Positions 1 through 10,050 of a DNA stretch of 64,000 nucleotides are shown piece by piece. Each line of letters opens with the position of its first letter. The stretch's first letter is position 1. Under the pieces are notes generated by a model. It was not told the DNA's origin. It saw nothing but the letters and a program-made list of their open reading frames with translations, and ran no database searches. Where the stretch lies: positions 558,001 through 622,000 of the forward strand of contig JAITUA010000013.1 in assembly GCA_031286615.1 (NCBI GenBank), given 5' to 3'. A program made the position numbers and the translations under genes. Source of the DNA: Chryseobacterium sp. Its GTDB lineage: Bacteria > Bacteroidota > Bacteroidia > Flavobacteriales > Weeksellaceae.

Positions 1-2909
1 AATCAAGGGGTTTCGAGGTTGAAGGCAATCCTAACGCTCAATTGGAAGAATCGGCATATTCTGCATTGGAGGCTGAGTTTGCTAAAGACGGCGAACAAAG
101 AAAGGCTTCCCATGAGGTGGTGATCACTAAAGTTCCGGAAGAAAAACTGGAAATTGAAGAAAAGAAAACCCCTGAAGTGATAAGAGCTAAAGCAAATAAA
201 CCAGAAACTAGAATTTTAGGTAAAATTGATCTAGAACCTAAGAAGCCTGAAGTTGAGGAAGCTCCTGCAGCTCCCGTGGCTCCTGTTGCAACACCGGTTG
301 AAGAAAAGAAAGAAGAAATCGTGAAAGAAGAACAGCCGGAAGTTAAAGCAGCTCCTGAAAAACAGGAATTCAAAGTTTTGGATAAAATTGATTTGTCTCA
401 AATAGAATCTAGAAACAGACCTGTGAAAAAAGACAAGCCAAAAATGGAGGAGAAAAAAGAAGAAGTGAAACCTGTGGAAACAGTAAAAGAAACTCCAAAA
501 CCAGCTGTTGTGGAGGAGAAAAAAGTAGAAACTCCAAAAGTAGAGGCTGAACCTGAATCTCAGGAGCCTCAGAAAATTGAGACAGTATATCAGAAACTTG
601 ATGGTCCTAAGATCGTTGGAGAAAAGATCGACTTGACTCAATTTGCACCAAAACCAGGTTCTGGAGCAAAAAAGAAAAGAAAGAGAATTGAAAAACCTGG
701 TGGCCAGAATAACCAACAAGGTCAGGGGAACAATCAAAACTCAGGAAATAATAATAACCAAGGTGGACAAGGTCAAGGCCAAGGAAACCGTCCGCATAAT
801 AATGGTGGACAAGGTGGAAACCGTCAGGGTCAGGGTGGACAAGGAAACCGTCCTCAAGGTCAAGGTGGCCAGGGTCAAGGCGGAAACCGTTTTGGGAACA
901 ACCAAGGTGGTGGAAACCGTCAGGGACAAGGTGGAGGCGGCTTCAAAAAAGGCGGCCAGAATAACAGACCTGGACAAAGAGTTATGCCAGTTGAACTGAC
1001 TGACGAGCAAGTTAAAAACCAGATCAAAGAAACATTAGAAAAACTTACTAATAAAGGAGGTAAATCTAAATCTGCAAAACACAGAAAAGACAAAAGAACT
1101 TTCCGTAGAGAGCAGGATGAGCGTCAGCAGGAGCTTGAGGCACAAGACAGAACTCTTAAAGTAACAGAATTCATCACTGTAGGTGAATTGGCAAGTTTGA
1201 TGAATGTTTCTCCAACTGAAGTAATTTCTGCTTGTTTCTCATTAGGGGTGATGGTTACCATGAACCAAAGACTTGAAGCTGATACCTTATTATTGGTAGC
1301 AGATGAGTTTGGTTATAAAATTGAATTCTCGGATGCTGACCTTGAAGAAAGCGATAGCGAAGATGAAATCGACAGTGAAGAAAGCTTGGTGTCAAGAGCA
1401 CCAGTAGTTACTGTAATGGGACACGTTGACCACGGTAAAACTTCATTATTGGATTATGTTAGAAAAACTAACGTAATCGCAGGTGAATCCGGAGGTATTA
1501 CTCAGCACATTGGTGCTTATAACGTGAAACTGGAAAACGGTCAGAGAATAACATTCTTAGATACTCCTGGCCACGAAGCCTTTACTGCAATGAGAGCGAG
1601 AGGTGCACAGATCACGGATATTGCAATTATTGTAATTGCTGCCGATGATGATGTAATGCCACAAACGAAAGAAGCTATTGCTCACGCACAGGCTGCACAG
1701 GTACCAATGATTATTGCAATCAATAAAGTTGATAAACCAAATGCAAACCCTGATAATATTCGTCAACAGCTTTCAGGTTTAAACCCACCGGTTTTAGTTG
1801 AAGAATGGGGAGGGAATGTTCAGGCGCAGGAAATTTCAGCAAAGTTTGGTAATAATGTAGACGTATTATTGGAGAAAGTTTTATTACAAGCTGAAATGCT
1901 TGAATTAAAAGCGAATCCTGATCGTTCTGCAAACGGTGTTGTTATTGAAGCATCTTTAGATAAAGGTAGAGGTTATGTTGCTACAATGTTAGTACAAACC
2001 GGAACATTAAGAGTTGGAGACTATGTGGTAGCTGGTAAAAACCATGGTAAAGTAAAAGCTCTACTTGATGAAAGAGGGAAAAATCTTGCAGAAGCAGGTC
2101 CTTCAATTCCTGCAACAATCTTAGGTTTAGATGGAGCGCCAACAGCTGGTGATAAGTTCCGTGTATATGCTGACGAAAGTGAAGGTAAGGCTATTGCTAA
2201 CAAGAGAGAACAACTTCAGAGAGAACTTTCTATCAGAACGAAAAAACATACAACGCTTGAAGAATTAGGTAGACGTATTGCCTTAGGAGAGTTCAAAGAA
2301 TTGAACATTATTCTTAAAGGTGACGTGGATGGTTCTGTGGAAGCACTTTCTGACCAGTTACAAAGATTGTCAACAGAGGAAATCAGCGTGAAGATCCTTC
2401 ACTCAGGTGTAGGACAGATCACGGAATCTGATATCAACTTAGCAGCAGCATCAGATGCTATTATCATTGGATTCAACGTGAGAGCTGGTGCTAATGCGAA
2501 AGAACTTGCAGACCGTGAGGAAATTGAAATCAGAACATACTCTGTAATCTATAAAGCAATAGATGAGGTAAAAGAAGCAATGGAAGGAATGCTTTCTCCG
2601 GAAATTCAGGAGCAGGTTATTGGTAATGTTGAAATCCGTGAGGTATTCAAGATTTCTAAAGTTGGTTCAATTGCCGGATGTATGGTTCTTACCGGAAAAG
2701 TGACAAGACAATCGAAAGTACGTCTATTGAGAGATGGTATTGTTAAATTTGATGGTGAACTTGAAAGCTTGAAACGTTTCAAAGACGACGTTAAAGAAGT
2801 CACAAAAGGCTACGAATGTGGTCTTAACCTGAAAGGTTATAATGACATCGAAATCGGAGATATTCTTGAAGTTTACGAAGAAGTAGCGGTTAAGAAGAAA
2901 CTGAAATAA
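1..2909 (+). CDS. infB: translation initiation factor IF-2 (5' end outside window)
   Basis: IF-2 is the GTPase that places initiator tRNA on the 30S subunit. The frame is already open at base 3 and the first residues read [16 protein letters not shown], typical IF-2 N-terminal sequence, so the true start lies upstream and the TTG at 42 is internal. Counting that TTG as residue 1, there is a Lys/Glu/Pro-rich linker, then a Gly/Asn/Gln-rich low-complexity stretch at about 221-316. The G domain follows with G1 GHVDHGKT at 460, G3 DTPGHE at 507 and G4 NKVD at 561, and then domains II-IV to the end. The domain order and C-terminus look intact. A strong hairpin terminator follows at 2945. A decayed copy of the last roughly 95 codons lies downstream at 4175-4456. 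Confidence 0.97.
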   Translation, partial: SRGFEVEGNPNAQLEESAYSALEAEFAKDGEQRKASHEVVITKVPEEKLEIEEKKTPEVIRAKANKPETRILGKIDLEPKKPEVEEAPAAPVAPVATPVEEKKEEIVKEEQPEVKAAPEKQEFKVLDKIDLSQIESRNRPVKKDKPKMEEKKEEVKPVETVKETPKPAVVEEKKVETPKVEAEPESQEPQKIETVYQKLDGPKIVGEKIDLTQFAPKPGSGAKKKRKRIEKPGGQNNQQGQGNNQNSGNNNNQGGQGQGQGNRPHNNGGQGGNRQGQGGQGNRPQGQGGQGQGGNRFGNNQGGGNRQGQGGGGFKKGGQNNRPGQRVMPVELTDEQVKNQIKETLEKLTNKGGKSKSAKHRKDKRTFRREQDERQQELEAQDRTLKVTEFITVGELASLMNVSPTEVISACFSLGVMVTMNQRLEADTLLLVADEFGYKIEFSDADLEESDSEDEIDSEESLVSRAPVVTVMGHVDHGKTSLLDYVRKTNVIAGESGGITQHIGAYNVKLENGQRITFLDTPGHEAFTAMRARGAQITDIAIIVIAADDDVMPQTKEAIAHAQAAQVPMIIAINKVDKPNANPDNIRQQLSGLNPPVLVEEWGGNVQAQEISAKFGNNVDVLLEKVLLQAEMLELKANPDRSANGVVIEASLDKGRGYVATMLVQTGTLRVGDYVVAGKNHGKVKALLDERGKNLAEAGPSIPATILGLDGAPTAGDKFRVYADESEGKAIANKREQLQRELSIRTKKHTTLEELGRRIALGEFKELNIILKGDVDGSVEALSDQLQRLSTEEISVKILHSGVGQITESDINLAAASDAIIIGFNVRAGANAKELADREEIEIRTYSVIYKAIDEVKEAMEGMLSPEIQEQVIGNVEIREVFKISKVGSIAGCMVLTGKVTRQSKVRLLRDGIVKFDGELESLKRFKDDVKEVTKGYECGLNLKGYNDIEIGDILEVYEEVAVKKKLK

Positions 2910-2944
2910 TAGATAATATTAGTTTCGGACTAATATTAGAAACA

Positions 2945-2979
2945 AAAAAATCCATCTCACTTGTGAGATGGATTTTTTA
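2945..2979. terminator. bidirectional intrinsic terminator after infB
   Basis: The arms AAAAAATCCATCTCAC and GTGAGATGGATTTTTT form a near-perfect stem with a TTGT-type loop. There are A-tracts and T-tracts on both sides, so it can end infB and also act on minus-strand transcripts. Confidence 0.9.
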
Positions 2980-3103
2980 TTATTTAGCTAAGAATATTAA
3001 ATTGTTTTAATTTTATTAGAACATCAAAATAAAATTTGAAGAAATGATATCAATAAACGTTGAAGATATTTCTATAATGTCTGGCTAAATTTGAATATGA
3101 CCT

Positions 3104-3146
3104 AAAAAAATCCGAGTATAATTTATTTATACTCGGATTTTTTTTT
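3104..3146. terminator. terminator for the minus-strand secreted-protein gene
   Basis: The arms ATCCGAGTATA and TATACTCGGAT flank an AT-rich loop, with runs of A and T outside. The site sits 30 bp past the stop codon of the minus-strand gene at 3176. Confidence 0.85.
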
Positions 3147-3175
3147 ATAAAATTTTAGAATAATTAAATATCTGA

Positions 3176-3844
3176 TTATTGATTGATATAAGTTACTAGC
3201 TTAGCTATATCAGCATCATTAAATTTTAAATTATTAGACTTTATATATGTATTGTATTCTTTCTCTTTTTCTGGAAAAAGATCTGTTATTTTTTTTAATG
3301 ATGTTACTTTGTTTATGTTTCCTGAAGCTGTTTTTATATAATAAACGGGATCTTGTTTTACAAACATTGCAGGTTTTCCTGTTTGATAGGTATTAGGAGC
3401 AGGAGCAGCATCCTTAAAAACGGTTTTTTCCTTTTTATACACGGAATTTTTTCCTTTTGCTACTTCGATAAGGTATCCTTTTGGTTCTGAACTGTTTTTT
3501 AAATAGACGAAAACTTGTTTAGATGGAAGTACTTCAATTCTGGAAAAATCATCTTGTTTAGGTAAAACTTCAGTTTTTCCGTTGTTTAAAAACTCTATGT
3601 CATCAGTGTAAGCATTATATCTTACTTCAATATTTCCATATTTTTCTCCAACAGAAGCTTTTTGGAAAAGTGGTGATTGATAAGGAGACCCCTGTATATC
3701 TTCATATTTTATAGGGCCACCGGTTCCTGAAGCTACGCTTTCAAACACCGCCTGAGAGCTGGTTACATTATTAATATTTAATGACTGTTGAGCATCTACA
3801 AATACAAATGGCAAAAATAAAGCGATAGATAATATTTTTTTCAT
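3176..3844 (-). CDS. secreted protein of unknown function
   Basis: This 222-residue protein begins with a signal peptide (MKKILSIALFLPFVFVDAQ) and has no lipobox cysteine, so it should be periplasmic or secreted. I recognise no domain. The mature part is polar, with a central segment rich in Lys, Tyr and Asp and a lysine-rich C-terminus ending DIAKLVTYINQ. The gene converges on infB and has its own terminator. Its surroundings are notable because it lies between the real infB 3' end and a degenerate copy of that same 3' end, which suggests it arrived by a duplication or insertion event at infB. Function unknown. Confidence 0.75.
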   Translation of the reverse strand: MKKILSIALFLPFVFVDAQQSLNINNVTSSQAVFESVASGTGGPIKYEDIQGSPYQSPLFQKASVGEKYGNIEVRYNAYTDDIEFLNNGKTEVLPKQDDFSRIEVLPSKQVFVYLKNSSEPKGYLIEVAKGKNSVYKKEKTVFKDAAPAPNTYQTGKPAMFVKQDPVYYIKTASGNINKVTSLKKITDLFPEKEKEYNTYIKSNNLKFNDADIAKLVTYINQ

Positions 3845-4174
3845 TTTTAAACAATTTTTAATTATTTTATATGGTTAGTTAGTTATTCATTGTAAAGTTA
3901 GTAAAAATTGATGAATACTGTTAGGTACAGGTTAAATTTGTTAATTATTTTTTGTTTCATATATAATATCATTTAAAGGTAAATATTTGAGATTTCCACG
4001 TAAATGATAATTCTATTGCAATAATGTAGTTTCATACACTTTAAAATGTCCGATTCATGGATTTGAAATTAAATAAGGGTTTTAGCTAAATTTAACTTTT
4101 TTATACAACTTTAGTGTAGAGAATTTCTTTTTAGATTTGCTCTTAATTATTATGATATTCATATAGTTGCTTGC
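3845..4174. other. AT-rich intergenic stretch, nothing recognised
   Basis: No supported gene, RNA or repeat is seen here. It includes the upstream region of the minus-strand secreted-protein gene, in which I found no clear TAnnTTTG box. Confidence 0.5.
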
Positions 4175-4456
4175 CTTAGCAATGATTGAAGAAATGTTCA
4201 GGATCTCTAAAGCCATATCAGTTTTCAGGAGTGTTTTTCTTCCAATAAAAGGAGTTGCAAACCCTAGAATTTGAGAGTTGAGAAAAAATATTCTTATTTT
4301 TTTGTATAAAGTTCAAAAGGGAAAGTCTATCAAGATATTGTTAAATATCTCACTAAAGGCTTATAAAGTGGCCTAAATCTTAAAGATTTGCTTTACATCG
4401 AAATTGGAGATATTATTAAGTTTAATGAATGTGGGTTTATAAAAAAAATAAATTAA
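4175..4456 (+). pseudogene. decayed copy of the infB 3' end
   Basis: Read in frame from 4340, the conceptual translation is VKYLTKGL*SGLNLK followed by DLLYIEIGDI and, after a divergent stretch, KKIN and a stop. The infB C-terminus reads [15 protein letters not shown], then [10 protein letters not shown], and ends in KKKLK and a stop. The spacing matches to within one codon. Upstream, EMFRISKA (4194-4217) matches infB EVFKISKV. The copy has internal stops and frame breaks and is strongly AT-drifted. It corresponds to about the last 95 codons of IF-2 (domain IV). It cannot encode a functional product and is best read as the relic of a duplication. Confidence 0.8.
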
Positions 4457-4708
4457 ATTATATCCTAAATAAGTGAAAACCACTTTTTTATAAAGAAGCA
4501 ATTTTATTTTTATACTCGTGTAATTTATAATAATTCTAAATAATAATTTTTGGATTATTAATAATTTGTTAAAATGAATTAAAAGCGTGAAAAAAATAAT
4601 TTTCACATAATAAAAACTATCTATTATTATGGAATCTTATTTGATTTGTGGAAAATTTAAATGAAATATTTAAAAAAAGCGTAGTTTAAACTAGGGTTTT
4701 ATTTGTGG

Positions 4709-4728
4709 ATGTTAATATTTATTAACAT
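4709..4728. promoter_or_regulatory. 20-bp palindrome upstream of the SusC/SusD operon
   Basis: ATGTTAATATTTATTAACAT has two perfect 8-bp arms around ATTT. Its right end overlaps a -7-like box CATATTTG (4726-4733, one mismatch from TAnnTTTG), and it lies 34 bp before the start codon. This is the position expected of an operator. The regulator is unknown. Confidence 0.45.
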
Positions 4729-4761
4729 ATTTGCCCATTAAATATATTAAAATTTGTTAAT

Positions 4762-7635
4762 ATGAATGTTAAATTACGTGTACTGACAGCCGGTGTGTTA
4801 TTTTTCACAGGGCAGGTAGTATTTGCTCAAAAAGACACAACAGGTTCTAAAAAGGACAAAGAACAGAAAATTGATGAAATTGTTGTGTTAGGTTATAGCA
4901 AGACATCTACTAAGGCTAAATCTAGTGCTTCTTCAGTAACCATTGGTTCTGAAACATTAGAGAACAGACCAAATATTTCTGTTCTTAACTCTATACAGGG
5001 TACTGCGCCAGGTATAGTAGCGAACTCGGCATCTGGATCTCCAGGTTCTGGTAAGTTTAATATTATCATCAGAGGACTTAGTTCCCTAAACGGTTCTACG
5101 GATCCTTTATATGTTATAGACGGGATCATTACATCTGGGTCACAGTTTAGAAACTTAAATCCTAACGATATTGACACTTTTAGTATCCTAAAAGATGCTC
5201 AGGCTACTGCAATTTACGGAAACAGAGCTGCAAACGGAGTTGTTGTAATCACTACTAAAGGTGGTAAGTTCAACTCAAAGCTTAGAATTTCTTATGATGC
5301 ATTAACTTCTTTCTCTACATTGCCCAAAACGGATTACAATATGTCTTCCGGACAACAGCTATTACAGGTTCAGAAGAATGCGGGAGGTGGAAAAGGAGCT
5401 ACAATGTCTCAAAATGATATAAATAATTTCACTACCAATACAGACTGGAGAGATCTGTTTTCCAGAGTTGGTATGAGCCAGCAACACACATTATCAGTGA
5501 GTGCGGGGGGTGAAAATATAAGCAATTTTGTTTCATTAGGTTATGTTGACAGCGAAGGTAACATTCGTGGAACGGATTTCAAAAGATTTACTCTGAGAAA
5601 TAACCTTAATGGAAAAAGCAGCGATGGAAAATTAACCTTCGGTGCAATCATTGGGCTAGGGTTTTCTAAAAGAAATCAGTTGGACGACGAAACCAACACT
5701 GCTATCAATGCAAACACTGTACAGAATCCACTATTTGGAACAGTACTTTCTGCACCTTACTTAGCTGCGCCAACATTTAGCAATGGATTGGGATTATTCA
5801 ATCAGATTGGACAGGCTAGTGGTAACGGAAACGGAGCATATATTCTTTATGATAATATCATGGGGGGTATTAGAAACCAGTTTACAGAAACCAGCTTAAC
5901 AGCTAACGTAAGTGGTAATTACAAACTTACATCAGATTTAAGTATTGGAAACAGAACAGGTGTTGACTATAAAAATTATCAAAGACAATTTGCAAGAGCA
6001 GCCAACGGTTACTTATCTTTAGTAGTAGCTGCAGGACAAGGGGCAAAATATGGTGGATTTGAGAGTTTTAATACGGTAAACGATTTAACTTTCAATACCA
6101 CTACAAATATTACGTATAACCATTCATTTGGTGATCATACTATTACTGCTGCTGCTTATCTAGATTATATTAAAGTAAACTGGCAAAGTTATACTCAACA
6201 GCAGAACGGTCTTGATCCTTTAGTTTGGGAATTCGGTGCAGGAACCGGATATGTTCCTTTTAACCCTGCTACACCAAATATCTACCGTCCTTCTGCAAGT
6301 GCATTGAAAGTTACTGCAGGAACGCTGGCTTATTTTGGAACTGTAGATTATGACTACCAAGGAAAATATGGTGTGTCTGGGGTAATAAGAAGAGATGGAT
6401 CATACAGATTCCCTAAAGATAACAGATGGGAAACTTTCTGGTCAGTAGCGGGAAGATGGAATATTGATAAAGAAAGCTTTATGGAAGGATCTGGGTTCAA
6501 CTTATTGAAACTAAGAGCTTCATTAGGAACAACAGGTAACCAAAACTTATTTACAGTTGCTAACAATACCAATGTATTAACAGTAGGTCCTTCTTCATAT
6601 TTAGATTATAATGGACCAAACCCTACTACAGCTCCGGCTTACCAAAGTTTACCTGGATATTATTTGGCAAACCTTGGAAACCAGAATCTAAAATGGGAAG
6701 AGGTAAAACAACTTGATTTAGGAGTAGATTTCAACTATAAAGGATTGATAGAAGGTACTTTTGACTATTATCAAAAAAGAACATCAAGATTATTTAACTC
6801 TATTCCGGTAACTTATGTTACAGGTCAAGGTTCATTAAGAGGAAATAATGGTGTTATGGATAATAAAGGGGTTGAAGGATCACTAAGAGTTCACATTCTA
6901 AGAAAAGCGAATACAAAACTATCTGTATTTGGAAATGTAGGATATAACTCTAACAAGATTATCAGTATGGAAGCTCCTGATCTTACAGATGACTCTGTTG
7001 ATGGTGTTGGAGGACCAGCAGATCAATGGCAGCTTTATCCTTATTTAGGTGTTAACCCAGCTAACGGAGAACAGCTATTTTTAGATATCAACGGAAATGT
7101 AACTCAAACGCCAACTGCAGGTGACAGAAGACTTACAGGAAAAAGCCCTATGCCTAAGTATACCGGTGGATTTGGATTTAACTTCCAACATGACGGGTTC
7201 TTCGTAGATGCATTATTTTCTTATCAGAAAGGAGGATATATCTATGATAACTTATATTCTTGGGTAATGAACCCTTCTTATGCTGCATCTGGACTTAACG
7301 TTTCAGCTGACCTGTTGAATGCTTGGACTCCAAATAATACGAACGCTACAGTGCCAAGTTTATCTGCTGTGAATTCAACATTAGAAGGTTCTTCTGATAG
7401 ATTCCTTTTCAAGTCTGATTTTGTTAGATTGAAGAATGTAAGCGTTGGATATACTTTCAGCAAAAAGACATTAGGTAATTTACCAATTAATTCTATTAAG
7501 GTGTTTGCACAAGCTGAAAACATTTATACTTTCACAGGATGGAAAGGTTTTGATGTGGAGCCGATTACAACGTATTCACTTAACGTATATCCAAACCCTA
7601 AAACTTATTCTGTAGGGGTTAATGTAGATTTTTAA
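4762..7635 (+). CDS. SusC/RagA family TonB-dependent outer-membrane transporter
   Basis: This 957-residue protein has a signal peptide ending at about residue 23 (VVFAQ) and a TonB-box-like DEIVVLGY at about 38-45. It then has the plug domain (GTAPGIVANSASG, NAINGVVVITTKGG-type motifs to about 165) and a 22-strand barrel ending in VGVNVDF. It lacks the N-terminal carboxypeptidase-regulatory-like domain found in many SusC proteins, so the plug begins almost directly after the signal peptide. With the SusD partner 12 bp downstream it forms the usual pedal-bin importer for a glycan or peptide. The substrate cannot be read from the sequence, since no glycosidase or peptidase is nearby. Confidence 0.93.
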   Translation: MNVKLRVLTAGVLFFTGQVVFAQKDTTGSKKDKEQKIDEIVVLGYSKTSTKAKSSASSVTIGSETLENRPNISVLNSIQGTAPGIVANSASGSPGSGKFNIIIRGLSSLNGSTDPLYVIDGIITSGSQFRNLNPNDIDTFSILKDAQATAIYGNRAANGVVVITTKGGKFNSKLRISYDALTSFSTLPKTDYNMSSGQQLLQVQKNAGGGKGATMSQNDINNFTTNTDWRDLFSRVGMSQQHTLSVSAGGENISNFVSLGYVDSEGNIRGTDFKRFTLRNNLNGKSSDGKLTFGAIIGLGFSKRNQLDDETNTAINANTVQNPLFGTVLSAPYLAAPTFSNGLGLFNQIGQASGNGNGAYILYDNIMGGIRNQFTETSLTANVSGNYKLTSDLSIGNRTGVDYKNYQRQFARAANGYLSLVVAAGQGAKYGGFESFNTVNDLTFNTTTNITYNHSFGDHTITAAAYLDYIKVNWQSYTQQQNGLDPLVWEFGAGTGYVPFNPATPNIYRPSASALKVTAGTLAYFGTVDYDYQGKYGVSGVIRRDGSYRFPKDNRWETFWSVAGRWNIDKESFMEGSGFNLLKLRASLGTTGNQNLFTVANNTNVLTVGPSSYLDYNGPNPTTAPAYQSLPGYYLANLGNQNLKWEEVKQLDLGVDFNYKGLIEGTFDYYQKRTSRLFNSIPVTYVTGQGSLRGNNGVMDNKGVEGSLRVHILRKANTKLSVFGNVGYNSNKIISMEAPDLTDDSVDGVGGPADQWQLYPYLGVNPANGEQLFLDINGNVTQTPTAGDRRLTGKSPMPKYTGGFGFNFQHDGFFVDALFSYQKGGYIYDNLYSWVMNPSYAASGLNVSADLLNAWTPNNTNATVPSLSAVNSTLEGSSDRFLFKSDFVRLKNVSVGYTFSKKTLGNLPINSIKVFAQAENIYTFTGWKGFDVEPITTYSLNVYPNPKTYSVGVNVDF

Positions 7636-7647
7636 AAAAAAGAAACA

Positions 7648-9132
7648 ATGAATAAAATATATAAAAAAGCATTAGTGATAGCAGTGTGTCTATCGTCAGT
7701 TGGTTTTACTTTAAACAGTTGTAAGGATGCTATTGATATAGAGCAGCCGGGATTACTGGATGACGCCACTTTATTTACAAGTGTATCAAATCTGAATGAT
7801 TATTTAGTTGGATCCGTGTATGCCAACATGGATACTAATAATGATATTTATTTCTCTGCAGTATTTACTGATGAGGTAAAGCCAGGAGCAGGTAGTGGTG
7901 GTCAGGAATATGAAATTCACCGTTATTTTATAGATCCTACTACGGGATTAACTACCGGAATCTGGGCTCAGCATTATTTGGTAATTAACCGTGTGAACAG
8001 ATTGCTTGCTGGTGCAGCAAAAGTTACTCCAGCTCCTACTGAAGTAGCTCAATATAACTCAATAATTGCACAAGCGAGAGCAATAAGAGCTTTCTGCTAT
8101 CTTCAATTAGAGACTTTTTTCGCTCCGGATATGAAAGATGCGAACGGTTTAGGCGTTTTGCTTCTAAAAGATGTTCCTGTAATTGATGTAAAGCTTCCAA
8201 GAAGCAAAAATCAAGATGTTTATGATTTCATTAATGCAGATCTAGACTATGCGAGAGGTATATTAGCTTATAACGCTCCAGCAGGTAGATTTTATGTAGA
8301 TAAAGGATTTGTAAACGCGGTTTCTGCAAGGTTTAACCTTTACAGAGGGAATACAACACTAGCTAAGCAATACGCACAGGATGTAATATCTAATGCTGGT
8401 TTGTCATTAACTGCTGCTTCAGCATATCCAACAATGTGGAATGATACAGCAAGAGGAGAAATTATTTTTGCATTAAACAGATTAGCTACAGGAAACGGAA
8501 GTTCAATTGGAACAAGATGGAATACCAACAGTTCTAGTATTACAGGAAATCCAATGTGGGCTTTAGGTAGAAACCTATATAATATCATTGATACAACTCC
8601 AGGTGATGTTAGAAGATCAGTATATGTTGATCCTTCATCTATAATTGATCCTAATTATTTAACAAGTACTTCTCCTAGAGATACTGATCAACTGGTAGTA
8701 GATAAATACCCTGGTAAAACAAGTGCTGCTACAAGAAATGATTTAAAAGTATTTAGATTATCAGAAATGTATTTCATCTTAGCGGAATGTGAAACAGCGG
8801 CTAATAATTTTACTGGTGCTGCAACATTAATTCAGCAAGTAAGAGCGAAAAGATATAACAGTGGAACAGCTCCTCTTCCGGTATATGCATCATCTACAGC
8901 TGCTTATGCTGATATTTTGAAAGAGAGAAGAGTAGACCTTGCGTTAGAAGGGCATAGATATATAGATTTAAAAAGATTGGCTACTGCTGCAGGTGTTACT
9001 ATGGATAGAAACCAAACAGATGATGTTGTTACGGTTACCAACCTTCCGAATAATAGTCATAAGTATACATTGCCTATCCCGGTTCAGGAGATTAATTTAA
9101 ATCCTCAAGTGCAACAAAACCCTGGTTATTAA
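7648..9132 (+). CDS. SusD/RagB family substrate-binding lipoprotein
   Basis: This 494-residue surface lipoprotein has lipobox LNSC with the acylated cysteine at about residue 25. The body is the TPR-rich SusD fold, with features such as QARAIRAFCYLQLETFF, an ERRVDLALEGHRYIDLKRL segment near the C-terminus and the family's closing NPGY. It acts as the lid that captures ligand over the SusC pore. The gene starts 12 bp after susC and is almost certainly cotranscribed with it. Confidence 0.93.
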   Translation: MNKIYKKALVIAVCLSSVGFTLNSCKDAIDIEQPGLLDDATLFTSVSNLNDYLVGSVYANMDTNNDIYFSAVFTDEVKPGAGSGGQEYEIHRYFIDPTTGLTTGIWAQHYLVINRVNRLLAGAAKVTPAPTEVAQYNSIIAQARAIRAFCYLQLETFFAPDMKDANGLGVLLLKDVPVIDVKLPRSKNQDVYDFINADLDYARGILAYNAPAGRFYVDKGFVNAVSARFNLYRGNTTLAKQYAQDVISNAGLSLTAASAYPTMWNDTARGEIIFALNRLATGNGSSIGTRWNTNSSSITGNPMWALGRNLYNIIDTTPGDVRRSVYVDPSSIIDPNYLTSTSPRDTDQLVVDKYPGKTSAATRNDLKVFRLSEMYFILAECETAANNFTGAATLIQQVRAKRYNSGTAPLPVYASSTAAYADILKERRVDLALEGHRYIDLKRLATAAGVTMDRNQTDDVVTVTNLPNNSHKYTLPIPVQEINLNPQVQQNPGY

Positions 9133-9154
9133 TAATTAAAAGCGAATTTTAGCT

Positions 9155-9958
9155 ATGAAAATTTTAAAATATTTAAGTATTCCCCTTTTTGCATTAATGA
9201 TCTCTGCTTGTTCAGAGAGAGATGATGCAGTATATGACGGTGATAATTTTGTGAGTTTTGGTGCTGAAAGCTCTGAGGCAACAGTAGTAAAAGGATCAAC
9301 ATCTAGAGAGGTTGCAGTAGTATATACCACTTTAAGTGAAGCAAAGCAAAATACAGAAGTGAAAATTGCTGTTGATGCCGCTAATTCTACAGCAGTAGAA
9401 GGTGTTGATTTTAAGATTCTAAATAAAACGGATAATCTTCCTGCTGGACAAAAGGTTGGAAGCTTTAAAATTCAATTATTAGAAAGTGGTGCTCTGGAAA
9501 CACAAAAAAAGATTACTTTTAAGATTTCTTCGTCAGTGCCTAATGCTACGTTCAATCAAACTCATACATTGAGCTATTCATTAGAATGTCCATTTAATAT
9601 GTCAGGTTTCACTGGAACATATAAGGTTGTAACAGATACTTGGGAAGATTATTCGCCAGGAGATCTAATTACTATACAGCCGGGTCCTGCTGCTAATCAA
9701 TTTAAGATATTGTCAACCAACAATCCTTATATTAGCAACCCGACTACATCTTACATGCTTGTTACTGTTCAGAATAATGGTAATATCACAGTAGCTTCCA
9801 ATCAACCTTTTCTTTATGACGCGCCGACAGGTAGTATGTCACTAACGGGTACAGGGACAGTTAACTTTTGTACTGGTGGTATAAATATTTCTGCTCTTAC
9901 TTTCTCAGGTCCTGCTGGGACTGCTAGTGGTCAAAAATTTGTCTTAGTGAAAAACTAA
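9155..9958 (+). CDS. surface lipoprotein with a Calx-beta-like N-terminal domain
   Basis: This 267-residue protein has a lipoprotein signal with the cysteine at residue 19 (LMISAC). Residues about 30-140 look like a Calx-beta or DUF4843-type beta sandwich (VSFGAESSEATVVKG, then AVEGVDFKI). The C-terminal half is Gly/Thr/Ser-rich and probably a second beta domain. It is the third gene of the SusC/SusD operon, 22 bp after susD, and is followed by a terminator. The likely role is an accessory surface glycan- or ligand-binding protein, inferred from position. The domain call is tentative. Confidence 0.75.
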   Translation: MKILKYLSIPLFALMISACSERDDAVYDGDNFVSFGAESSEATVVKGSTSREVAVVYTTLSEAKQNTEVKIAVDAANSTAVEGVDFKILNKTDNLPAGQKVGSFKIQLLESGALETQKKITFKISSSVPNATFNQTHTLSYSLECPFNMSGFTGTYKVVTDTWEDYSPGDLITIQPGPAANQFKILSTNNPYISNPTTSYMLVTVQNNGNITVASNQPFLYDAPTGSMSLTGTGTVNFCTGGINISALTFSGPAGTASGQKFVLVKN

Positions 9959-9982
9959 AATTTTTCTAATAAAAATATCTCA

Positions 9983-10010
9983 AACCCCACATTTTTTGTG
10001 GGGTTTTTTG
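9983..10010 (+). terminator. intrinsic terminator of the first SusC/SusD operon
   Basis: The stem AACCCCAC/GTGGGGTT is followed by a run of six T, 24 bp past the stop codon. Confidence 0.9.
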
Positions 10011-10025
10011 TGTCCTTTTATTTCT

Positions 10026-10033
10026 TATTTTTG
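10026..10033 (+). promoter_or_regulatory. -7 box TATTTTTG for the porin-bshC unit
   Basis: It matches TAnnTTTG exactly, 17 bp before the porin ATG and directly after the preceding terminator. Confidence 0.55.
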
Positions 10034-10050
10034 CTGTACAATAATGAATA

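Noticed and set aside
231-737. Minus-strand open frame of 168 codons within infB
   Set aside because: It is antisense to the lysine/glutamate-rich linker and its Phe/Leu-rich product is a composition artefact.
4373-4606. Minus-strand open frame in the infB remnant region
   Set aside because: It is antisense to the decayed infB tail, very AT-rich, and has no domain or believable leader.
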